Shown here in pieces: positions 27,138 through 37,330 of a stretch of DNA of 64,000 bases; within the stretch, counting starts at the first letter, position 1, and each line of letters opens with the position of its first letter. The DNA comes from Ustulina deusta (lineage: Eukaryota; Ascomycota; Sordariomycetes; Xylariales; Xylariaceae). Both the position numbers and the translations under genes were made by a program. The stretch covers positions 255,501 through 319,500 of the forward strand of contig JAJNNX010000064.1 of NCBI GenBank assembly GCA_023159155.1, written 5' to 3'. The notes below the pieces were generated by a model, which was not told where the DNA came from, made no database searches, and worked only from the letters and a program-made list of their open reading frames with translations.

Positions 27138-28349
27138 ATGAAGGTGCCTACGCGAGTCGCTCTACGACTTGCAGCGCGCCAGTCAGGCTCTTCACCTGGA
27201 CACTGCTCCCTCCTCCCCGCCGCCCGCCACATTCACTCCACCCCTGCCTCGCCTGCGACGGTTTCCCCCATCCATGGCACAGGACCGCCACCCGAACCTC
27301 CACGTCCAGCAGCCGACAGCACCAGCGCGCGCCTCGAGCGACGGAAGAAGCATGCCGCACTGTTAGAGAAAGCACAAGAGATCCGGGCGTCGAACCGGCC
27401 CGCCACTACGACAGCAAAGGACGGCGAAAATAAACAATCCGCACTAGCTACTCCGCTCGTACGCCGACGCTTCTGGAAACACGTGCACGTGCACGAGGTC
27501 GACGGGGCAATGGAGGTCCATCTCGACGCGCGCCCGCTGCGACGGCCGACAAATAAGGAGATCGTGCGCTTACCGCCGACAAAGCCGTTGCTCGCTGCCG
27601 CGCTGGCGCTCGAGTGGGATCTGCTCCTCTCGGCGCAGCAGGCCACCAGGCAACATCTCATCCCCCTGACTAGTCTCGTGTGTCGCGCACTCGACATCGC
27701 CGACGATGATGCGGGCAGGGACGTGGGTGTGGAGGGAGGAGAGGGGAAAGAGGAGAGGCCTGCGAATGAAAGTCTACGCACCGGCATCGCCCGCATGCTG
27801 ATGCGCTATCTCGATACGGATTCGCTGCTCTGCTGGGCCCCTCCGCCGCGCCATGGCCATGACGCCCCGGACGCTGCGGGGTTTACCCTCAGGGAACTCC
27901 AGAAACAGGCGGCGGAGGAGGTCGTAGCGTACCTGACTACCACTGTCTGGCCCGGTGTTGAGATCGAACCTGTGCTTGACGAAGAGAGCATCATACCCCG
28001 CCGCCAGAAACCCGAGACTCACCAGATCATCGCGGGGTGGATCATGGGGCTTAATCCTTGGGAACTAGCTGGCCTAGAGAGGGCTGTACTTGCTGGGAAA
28101 GGGCTATTGGGCGCGGTGCGGCTGCTCGCTGAGTGGAGCGAGGGCTTCGCTGGCGTGCGGGAACAGAGCGGTGCGGGTGAAAAGCGACCGTTTGGCGTCG
28201 AGGAGGCGGCCAAGGTGGCGAGCATCGAGGTTGATTGGCAGATTGGCAATTGGGGAGAGGTGGAGGACACGCACGATGTCGAGAAAGAAGATCTGCGGCG
28301 CCAGCTGGGGAGCGTGGTGCTGCTCGTCAGCGGCACCGGGAAGCAATAA
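27138..28349 (+). CDS. ATP12: ATP12, mitochondrial F1-ATPase assembly chaperone
   Basis: Intronless gene for a 403-aa matrix chaperone that binds the F1 alpha subunit (Atp1) before hexamer assembly. The first ~40 residues are rich in Arg, Ser and Ala with no acidic residue, fitting a mitochondrial targeting peptide. The ATP12 domain starts at RRFWKHVHVHEVDG (residues 110-123) and includes EVHLDARPLRRPTNKEIV, LALEWDLLLSAQQ, HLIPLTSLVCRALD, MLMRYLDTDSLLCW and GWIMGLNPWELAGLERAV, all matching the family. Two Gly/Glu-rich inserts (for example EGGEGKEERP near residue 200) make it slightly longer than yeast Atp12. The GC-rich third positions contrast sharply with the AT block that begins about 840 bp downstream. 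Confidence 0.95.
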   Translation: MKVPTRVALRLAARQSGSSPGHCSLLPAARHIHSTPASPATVSPIHGTGPPPEPPRPAADSTSARLERRKKHAALLEKAQEIRASNRPATTTAKDGENKQSALATPLVRRRFWKHVHVHEVDGAMEVHLDARPLRRPTNKEIVRLPPTKPLLAAALALEWDLLLSAQQATRQHLIPLTSLVCRALDIADDDAGRDVGVEGGEGKEERPANESLRTGIARMLMRYLDTDSLLCWAPPPRHGHDAPDAAGFTLRELQKQAAEEVVAYLTTTVWPGVEIEPVLDEESIIPRRQKPETHQIIAGWIMGLNPWELAGLERAVLAGKGLLGAVRLLAEWSEGFAGVREQSGAGEKRPFGVEEAAKVASIEVDWQIGNWGEVEDTHDVEKEDLRRQLGSVVLLVSGTGKQ

Positions 28350-29182
28350 ACAGGCAAAAGTGATGAGTGCGTATGTATTAATGGCCGCTGTATACTTAAC
28401 TGTACATCTTGGAAGGTGCTGTATAAAACTGACCTAGACCGGATATATCAGGCGTTCAATTTCAATAAACGTATTACAGTATGAGTTGCCATGCTGAGCA
28501 AGGGGAACCTGAACTTGTAAGTAAGGCATAGACTTACGAGGTAATTCCTTCTGGACGTCTTGGAGGGGAATACAAGATTTCAAGGGCGTCTCAGCTAATA
28601 TCATGACACAAATCTAAACTGACGAAATTAAAACCACTGGCACTGGATATGAGTTTCCTGACTGTCGGGTGCGATACTTGTTGTCAAAAAGGAGCAAGTA
28701 GAAAGAGAGTGTGTATATGTGTGTGTGTGAGATAGAGATATCAACTCCATATTCTACGAAACATATATACCGTTTCAGATTGTCAGTCCTCTTCCTGAAG
28801 GGTCTCTGGCTTTTTGGCGTAGCATTCAGCGCAGACGCTTTGTCTTCTGTATAAAAATATCTGGCTCGTGCTGGAGACTTGAGTCGAGCCACCCACCAAC
28901 CATTGTGGGTTCGTAATGTAGATGCGATAGTTTAAAGGTGGCGAGGTTTCTCGACAACGTGGATGCAAGGAGGTGATGTACGTGCGAGTTCCTCTTAGAG
29001 CAGCGTAGGTGGCCGACTAGGGAAAGAAAGCTTATGGGAATCTATTCAGTATTTCATGCTTTTAAAATTGGAGGCAATAATATTAAGTCTTTGAATATGC
29101 ACAGGAATATATCGTACAGAACGCTTTGTGCTGCTATGGTATTCTAGATCATCTCCTTATTTTGAGTGAGAATGATCTGCGG
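28350..29182. other. Intergenic region between ATP12 and the AT island
   Basis: It holds the ATP12 3' UTR. No gene is supported; a 61-codon minus-strand frame (28783-28968) contains a CAECYAKKP string but has no family match that I recognise. A short GTGTGTGT run lies near 28720. Base composition is still normal up to the element boundary. Confidence 0.45.
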
Positions 29183-29187
29183 CCAAT

Positions 29188-29431
29188 TGTCGGATTTAGT
29201 GTTATAGAGCGTACCGCATATATGTGTTTAGATCGCCTTGTCTGTTATTGTTTCTTGTAGGTCCTATTTTTCCTCTGTAAGGTATTTATCTATAAGCTTG
29301 CTAGTAAGTATGGCCTAGCTATACTCACTAAGCCATATTATTAAGCCATAACGCTTATATAACTAAGTGATCCTGCTATCTATACCTAATTAGCTCTTTT
29401 TATAACTACTAGCTATAGGCCAAATCTAATA
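29188..29431 (-). repeat. LTR of copia element (left copy, 3' LTR in element orientation)
   Basis: It aligns without large gaps to 36340-36583. It starts TGTCGGATTTAG and ends CCAAATCTAATA. It is more heavily mutated than the right copy over its inner half (for example CTATACTCACTAAGCC against CCACACTCACTAAGCC). Confidence 0.93.
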
Positions 29432-31674
29432 TACCTCTTTAAGGAGAGTTACTTTAGTAATTTTTCTTATATATATATTACTATAGCTATAAAAGTAGTT
29501 ATAAATAAGTATTAAAGTATAAATAGTATATAAATAACTAGTATAACATATAAATAACTATATAGGCTAGTTCTAAATATTATATATATTATTATACAAC
29601 TATTTAAAATATAGCATAGCAAGCTTAATAAGCAAGAACGTTTATAAAAAAGTGCGCTTTTGATTTAGTAAATAAAAATGTTTATAAAAAAGTATGCTTA
29701 TAAGTGCAGTATACGCAAGCTTACTTTTAGTATTACTAAAGTTCTCTTTTTTATTTCTTTTTTTTTTTTAGTTTTTATAAAATTTTTATAGTAAGTTTTT
29801 AGAACTAAAATATTAAATACTTTACTCTTTTGCAATAAGATCTATGCTAATTTTTTTTTTAGTTTTAATTATAAAATTATTTTTTGCTAATATATTATTA
29901 ACTATTAAAAAAAAAAAAATTTTTATTATAAGTTTTAAAAGAACTTTAGGTTATTTAGTAAAAGGTTTACTAATATATATAAAAAAAATTGTTGTAATAC
30001 TTCCCCTGTTTTTTTTTTACTTAAATTGTAATAATTAGTGCTTTTAAATAGGCCGGAACTTATAAGTATAATATATAACTGCTTTTTAGATTAATAATTA
30101 ATAGGCTTATTATTAATTTAGAATTATTATTATTAAATAGTAACAATATTTTTGTATACTTTTTGCTTTGCTTTTTGTTTGTTATAGAGCTCCTAGTATG
30201 TTATATCCCTACTGCTGCTACTACTACTGCTATTATTACTGCTTTTTTAATGCTTTTTTGCTAAGCTTTTTTTGTTATTACTACTACTTTTAGGATAGCT
30301 GGTCTTTTGCTAGCTTTGCTTAGCACCTACTGTTTGGCCTTTAGCCGGGTTATTCTAGTTATACCTATGTTACTACTAGTTCTGCCTAGTTGAGCTTCTA
30401 GTAGCTAGGGTACTATGCTTGCTACTATTACTTTTTATAGTTATAGCTATGTTTCGCTTTTGTAGCAAGCCGGTCCTTGCTTATAGCTAGTATTTTTAAG
30501 GATTTTTTAAAAAACACTATGTTTATAGTACACCTGTAGTATTTTTCAGAGTTGTTCAAATAGCAATTATATTAAAATGCTTAGTAATAGGTCGTAGTAC
30601 TTATAATATACCTCTAAGCATATATATAAGTTTTTATAAATAAGCTTTTTAGTAATTAGTAATAAATACTAATTATAAATAGCTCTGCTAATATTAAGCT
30701 TTATACTTATTACTTTTGGAACGCTCTTATAAGGGGCGCTAATAATACCATTATCTAAGCTCTATGGACCACAGTCCGTACCATGCTATCCTTTCATTGC
30801 CTAGAAAAAAAGAAAAAAAAAATATTTTTTTTTTATAAGCTTTTTGCCATTCTATAGCAGGATTGGTGCCCTCCAGGGTAGTTAAGTTTTTGTATTGTTA
30901 GCTCTAGGGCCCTTTAGGCATATAAAAACACCTTATAATCTCTCTATCAGTATATTATAAGTTTATAACCTATGCTTAAATAATGTTTAAATGTTTTACT
31001 TTATAGACTTTTTTCTAAGTAGTAAATCTTTGATCTTTTTTTAAAAAACTAATATGTTTTGCTAAGCTCCCTGGCTATGTTTAGAAAGCTTGCATAATTT
31101 GAGCTATTTTAAAAAAGTTGTCCACTTTAGTATAAATAAAGCCTTTATAAGTCCGTTAGTAATTATATTATTAGTAAATATATATTCTATTATAATAGTT
31201 CTATTTTTAATTTCTTAGTATAGCTAGTAGTTATAAATATTAACATACTATAGTTTAGTATATAACAGGGCTACTTCTTTTGTAACAAGCTTTATTATTT
31301 GCTAATTATTGCACTATATTTATATTTGCTAATTCTATAGCACCACCCCGAACTTGTTAATAAGCCGGTTAATAAACATTGCTTTTTTAGCTGCCTAAGC
31401 TAAAGCTAAAAGCTCTGCCTTAGTTATAAATATAGTAACTATATCCTATTTATTAGCTTGCTAATAGATTATTCTTTTAAAAAGCTTTATAATATAAATT
31501 TAAAAGTTTTTTTAGTTAAAGATATTATTTATAAAAGATATATTACTAGCTATTATAAAGTTATCCCTATTTCTAAATTGTAATACATAGTACTATATAA
31601 AAAGTAGGTATAATAAGAGCTTATTAGTAGCTTAGTAGTGCTTAGAAAAAAGATTATAATTAAATTATATAAGC

Positions 31675-32060
31675 CTAAAAACTTTAAACGCTATATTTAA
31701 GCGCGTTATTACTACAATATATAAAATCAACCCTATTTTTTATTAGTAGCACTTAATACTAGCAAATATAAAGATCCCTTTATATAAAAAAAGCTTTTAA
31801 GCTTTTATTAAAATAGTTATATAAGCTATAACTATAATATTTTGTAGCTTAATAATCTTTTTAATATAAAAAGCCTATAAAAGCTAAAAAAAACCTTTTT
31901 TTTTGTTTTTAATTATTTTAATACTTAGGAACTATTATAGGTCTTTATCCCTAGTAAAGTTATAGCGTATCTTAAATATAGCGATCGCTTTATCTATAGT
32001 TCTTTAGTTCTTTTGCTTATATGCTATAACTATATTATTAATATATATAAACAAAAATAT
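31675..32060 (-). pseudogene. Copia reverse transcriptase relic
   Basis: Read on the minus strand from 32060, the frame gives IFLFIYINNIVIAYK, recognisable as the copia segment around YVDDIVIA with Val-to-Ile and Asp-to-Asn changes. About 100 codons further, KIGLILYIVVITRLNIAF corresponds to the family motif with Ser-to-Leu, Ala-to-Ile/Val, Pro-to-Leu and Asp-to-Asn changes. Several in-frame stops arise from Gln or Trp codons, as RIP produces. It is not functional. Confidence 0.88.
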
Positions 32061-32720
32061 ATTTTTTAAGAAGTAGTAGTAGGGTTTATAAAGTATTAGT
32101 TTAAAGCTTATCTTTTGTAGTAACTTAGTAAGCTCTTTTTGTTATAGCAAAAAAAACTCTTGGAGCCTATATAAAGCTTACAATAGTTTAATTATAATAT
32201 CTAGCTTCTAGTAGCCTAAAAGCATACATATATAGATCTCTTTATTTAATTTAATATTTATAAAAGTATTTATAATGTTATATTGCTTAAGTTCTAGGTT
32301 AAACTTAGTAATAATAACTATTAATATTTTAAAAGATTTTTTTGCTAATATACTAGTATAAGTATCTTTTTGGTTATTGTTTGGCTACTAATCTCCCTAT
32401 AGTACTAGACAAGCTTTATATTTTTTATAGTACCTATATTTATTAAACTTATAAACATAAACCTATATATAATCCAAAATGATCTTTTTTTATAAAAAGC
32501 TTTTAAGTACTTTCTTTTAAATACTTATTTTTTTATAGCTTTATAAATAAATAAGTTCTGCTTACTTAAAATAATCTTTTAGCAAATAATTTATAAAATC
32601 TTTATGCTACTTTAATAGTTATAGTAGATCTTATTAATATATTTTTTTTTTCTAGTTTAAAAAAGTTTATAATTAAGCTTTTAAACAGCTAGTATCTAAC
32701 TTAAAAGCTTTTTTTTTTTT

Positions 32721-33008
32721 ACTAGCAAAGCTTTTAATAAAATTTATTAGCTATAATTAGTTATATAGTAGCTAATAAGCTCTTCTAGGGGCTTTTTTTT
32801 TTTATTAATAAAGCTTTTAATAAGATTTAGCAGCTATAATTAAATATATAATAAATAATAAGCTTTTTTAGGGGCTTTTTCTTCTTTACTAGTAGAGCTT
32901 TTAATAAGATTTAATAGCTATAATTGGTTGTATAATAGTTAATAAGCTTTTTTAAAGGCTTTTTTTTTTTTACTAATAAAGCTTTTAATAAGATTTAGCA
33001 ATTATTAT
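32721..33008 (-). repeat. About 84-bp tandem repeat inside the copia element
   Basis: Three full units and one partial one, with the anchor CTTTTAATAA recurring at 32731, 32814, 32898 and 32982 (steps 83, 84, 84). On the minus strand a unit corresponds to about 28 codons with a Lys/Ser-rich reading such as LNLIKSSTSKEEKAPKKA. It lies upstream of the reverse transcriptase, where copia proteins have a variable linker after integrase. Confidence 0.8.
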
Positions 33009-36000
33009 TAGTTGTAATAGATTTTTGAAAAGCTCTTTAGTAGCTTAGCTTTTTTGTTTTTGGTTATTAATTTGCTATTAATAGTTATTGCTCCTTATAA
33101 TCTGGCTGTATTAAAGCTAGTTGCTTAATAGGTTATAGTTAGAACACTAAAAGTTAATTTAGTAGAAGCTTAGTATTTATTGTTAAGTAGTTCTTTATTT
33201 AAGCTTAGATCTAGCAATTTAGCTTATAGTATTACTAAATATAGCAGGGCAGCTTTTGGATTCTGTAGTAGTGTTAGTAATCTAAAGGCAAACTATAAAT
33301 TGGTATAAAAATAGAAGTCCTAATAAAAAGCTTCTGTTTTTCTTTTTATAGGTTTGTTTTTATTAAAATTCTTTTTGGACTTAGATTTATTAGCATCTTT
33401 AGTATTACTTTTTGAGAGTTAGCTAGCAAGCTTGTTATCTTTTTGTTTATTAGCTATATTTTTTTTAAAGTTAAAAATATTTTAGTAATTAATACTATTT
33501 ATTAATGCTTTATATATTTTTAGAATTATTCTAAAAAGATTATTTTTAAATTTATTTTTATTACTACTAAAAAACTTATCTTTATTAAAAATTACGTTTT
33601 TTATTACTATAATTTTATTTTTTTAGAGGAGCTAAATATAATAAGTATTAATAAATTAGTAGTTTATTAAATAGCTTATCTAAGCGTTAAGGTTAAGCTT
33701 TTTATATTTTTGTTTTTTAAGCTTGGTTTTAGTAGTTATAACGAATGCTATATATTTAAACACTTTTAAGTAAGATATATAAAATATTTAATTATAGCTA
33801 ACGAGCTCTTATAAGTAATTAAAATATAAATAGAATTTTTTATATAAAGCTTGCTAGCAATTAATTTGCTTAAATATCTAGTTATATAAATATACCGCTA
33901 TTCGAACTATTTTAGGCTAGAGAAAAGCAGGAAACCTATAATTGTTACGTATTAAGCTTGCCTAATACTTAATAGTACTTCCTATTTTTTTGGCTGCCCT
34001 ATTAAAATCTTAAGTATATAATAGTAAGATTTTAAAATCTACTCTATAAGTTTATTTTATAACTATTACTAAACATATAGTCTTTTAATTACTACTAGTA
34101 ATTTTATTATTATATTTTATGATTTTTATTTTATTATTATAATATGTTTAGATATATTAAATGTAATATTTAAAAGTTTCTTAGATAATATTAGTATATT
34201 TATTATTAGTATAATAGTTCTAAGTATAGCCTGAGTATTAATTAGTAACTAGTATAACACGCTATAAGCGCCTATTTTTATTAAAAGCATTAAATTTATA
34301 AAAATTAATAGTTAATTAGGCACTAGTTTTTGTAACTTTTAAGCAAGCATCTTATATTATTTTATAGCAAGCTTTAGATTTACTACATGCTATACAGTCC
34401 GTAGTTCGGATCTTATTATTAAGGTATAAAGTAATTACTGCTCTTTTTATATAGTTAAGCAACCATTTTAAAAGTTTAAAGCTTATATATTCCAAATATT
34501 AGTACTACCTATAAAAGCTAGCTTAAGATTTAGAGCGCCCTATATAAAAGTTTAGCAAGTTCTTTTATATATAAAACGCTTGCTTAGTTAAACGTTTTAA
34601 AAAATATTCTATAATATATTAACTATATATTTAGGTTAAAGAATATAAGGGCTTTCCCTATCGGTATTTTAAAAGATCGGACTTAGGTTTATTATCCTAG
34701 TATATACCTGTTTAATTTAGAACTTATAAAAAAACTAGGTTAATAGCTATATTTAGACAAAAAGCAACATTATATAGCCGATATATAATTATGCCTTTTG
34801 GGCCCTAAGCCCTAACGTCAATCTTGCCATAGCTATATATATAAATTACGCTATTTCCTACCAGTACTACATTGTCTAGGTTAATATTTTTTAAATATAT
34901 AAAGCAATATATCTAATTAAATATATAGATAATTAATCTAGAATCCACTATAATTAAATTATATAGTTTATATATTTTAGCAAACCTTTAGTTAATAATA
35001 AATAAGCTTGCTACTTTTACTATAGAAGGCTTTAAAAGTTAATTATTTTAAAAGTTATCCCTTAGAACTTTGAATTTTTTTTTTTTTTTTATTACTTTTG
35101 CGTTTTTTCTACTGCCTATTTAACGTTTTTTTTATTTGCTATATATGTTTTAGCTACTTTGTTAATACTCTAATTAAATTTTTAGCCTTTTAGTTAGAGT
35201 TTTGTAAATATAAGCTAGTAGCTTAATATATAGTAACAACTATAGTATATAATATAGTCCTTTATGTTTAAGTTTTTTTTTTTGGTTTTAGTCCTTATAT
35301 TAACGCAGAAGCGCTTAATAGAAATATTTCTGGAGCTCTCTCCCTGATTGTTTCGGTAGCTTCTGCAACTATTATTAGTTTGGCATTATTAGTAGCTTTT
35401 GCAATTTTAACAATTTTGTTTAGGGTAATCTTTTTTTTAATTGTTTATAAAATTATCTAAGTTATTTTAGTTATTAAAAAGTTCAAAAGTATTAAAAGCA
35501 TTTTTTTTAACAATCTTTCTAAAAATATAGGTTATACTTAGAATTATAGCCTCTTAGTATAGTTTAGTAGCAATAGTCTAGTATTATAAAGTATTATTTA
35601 TAATAGCGTTATAATAAATATTTTAAAAAAAAGTAACCTAAGCTAAATAAATATTCTATAGAGCTCTTTCTAAGTTAGTAATAAATTTAAACAAGTTTAT
35701 TATTTTAACGCTTTTTAAATAAGCTTTAAAAACTTTATTAAGCTATTTGTTTGTTTATTTAATTAGGTCTTTAATAGGTTTCCTAGCTATAGAATTAATA
35801 AAAGCTTTATATTCTAACTTATATTTAAACTTTAGAACGTATTAGGTTATATTTTTAAATTTTTTAAAATTATTGTACTATTTATTGATTGTTTGGTTAG
35901 CTTTTATTTATATTAAGTAGTAGTTCGAATAGACTATTTTATATATTTATTCGGCAAGCTTAGTAAGCTTAGTTTAGTAATTAGTATAATGCTTAAAAGC

Positions 36001-36339
36001 AGTTTTGTAGCACTATTTAGCGTTTTGGTATAGCGCTTTTTTAGTAATAATTAGCTCTATATATATTATAATATTAAAATTAGCAGCTCTAATAAAAAGG
36101 AAATTGCTTATTAGTAGTACGCTTAGTAGCTAAAGCTATAAAGCTTGCTTTTTTTTTAGAATTATATATTTTTAGAAGTTGCAGTTGCAAGCGCTAATAG
36201 TAAAATCTTTTTTTTATAATAAGAAGTTTTTTAAAAAGTTAAACATAATAATATATTATTTAAACATAGTAGCAATTTTTATATATTTCTGGCTAAAAAT
36301 CGCTTATAATAAAATATAAAAATTAATAAAACTTTTAAT

Positions 36340-36583
36340 TGTTAGATTTAGTATTATAAAGCATACTGCATATATATATTTAGATCGCTTTATTTATTAT
36401 TATTTTTTGTAAGTCCTATTTTTCCTCTATAAAGTATTTATCTATAAGCTTGCTAGTAAATATGGCCTAGCCACACTCACTAAGCCACGTTGTTAAGCCA
36501 TAACGCTTATGTAACTAAGTGATCCTGCCATCCATGCCTAATTAGCTCTTTTCACAGCTACTAGCTATGGGCCAAATCCAACA
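36340..36583 (-). repeat. LTR of copia element (right copy, 5' LTR in element orientation)
   Basis: A 244-bp partner of 29188-29431. It starts TGTTAGATTTAG and ends CCAAATCCAACA. Its outer 100 bases keep normal C and G, so RIP fades out towards the host flank. Confidence 0.93.
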
Positions 36584-36612
36584 CCAATGGGTACAACAAT
36601 ATGTACCTAGGT

Positions 36613-36652
36613 ACGGCGTCCGAGAGGGGAAACTGTTCAAAAACGATTTTTT
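36613..36652 (+). repeat. Left terminal inverted repeat of the 20.5-kb unit
   Basis: Forty bases matching the reverse complement of 57105-57144 at 39 positions; the single difference is A for T at base 18. CpG and CpA sites are intact, unlike the DNA just inside it. The 8-bp word ACCTAGGT precedes it. Confidence 0.9.
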
Positions 36653-36921
36653 TAATAGGTATACACCTTAAAAATATTAATTAAAAAATAAGTAACTTAA
36701 ATAGTACTGGTATATATAGTATTAATTAAAATAGTAGGGCTACTAGGTATAAGTAGCTATTTTAGTATAAAAATAAAATTAATTTTTTTTTTAATTTTTT
36801 AAAAATTATTTTTTGTAAAGTTTTTTAGAAATAGCTATATAACTTTATATAAATATACTAATTATTATACTTAGTTTTATAAGTTTTTATAAGCGTTTAT
36901 TTTTATTTATAAACTAGTATA

Positions 36922-37330
36922 TTTATAATTATTATAAAGCAAAGCAGTAAAAACAAAAGTGAAGTTGCTATTAATAAAACTATTGTTTAATAAGCTGCAA
37001 TAAAAGCTGCGTAAGCAGCGATTAATAAAGGACTAAAAGATATAATTTTGTACGAGCGTAATTTTGCTAAAGCAATAAAACTTAACCGAAATAGTTTTAA
37101 AATAATATATTTTAAGTTTTAGTATTAGAAAAGTAAAGATTTAGGCAATATAGCTAACTATATAAATTTTTGCAATAATATTAAGCGAACTAGAAATTTG
37201 TTAGATTAGTTTTATAGTAGTTAGTTTAATAATATTTATTAGTTTATTAAAAAGAACTAAATATGTATAACTTTGTATAAGCTTTTTTTACTATATATTA
37301 ATAATTATAAATTATTATATGTTTGATTAT
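36922..37330 (+). pseudogene. Coding relic in the left arm
   Basis: One plus-strand frame reads about 135 codons with only scattered TAA/TAG stops that could come from CAA, CAG or TGG by RIP. Recognisable text includes KNKSEVAINKTIV, GLKDIILYERNFAKAIKLNR and CNNIKRTRNLLD. The other two frames are much poorer. I do not recognise the family; an old transposase or accessory protein of the unit is possible. Confidence 0.4.

Larger units (their letters stand above)
29188..36583 (-). mobile_element. RIP-degraded Ty1/copia LTR retrotransposon
   Basis: A complete but dead element of 7396 bp. Two 244-bp LTRs (29188-29431 and 36340-36583) end in the inverted repeat TGTTGGATTTGG/CCAAATCCAACA, partly changed by C-to-T and G-to-A. 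The element is flanked by the 5-bp target duplication CCAAT (29183-29187 and 36584-36588). Coding relics lie on the minus strand: the reverse-transcriptase catalytic motif YVDD now reads YINN (32034-32045), and the downstream motif reads VITRLNIAF for an expected VITRPDIAF. Every such change is a RIP-type transition. Frames are full of stops, so no product is possible. Gag and integrase positions are inferred only from the order of the family. Confidence 0.93.

Noticed and set aside
28783..28968. A 61-codon minus-strand frame with CAECYAKKP
   Set aside because: The two cysteines suggested a small zinc protein, but there is no second pair and no family match I can name.
29844..30038. A 64-codon Ile/Lys/Leu/Phe-rich frame
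   Set aside because: It lies on the non-coding strand of the copia relic and consists of AT-rich low-complexity codons.
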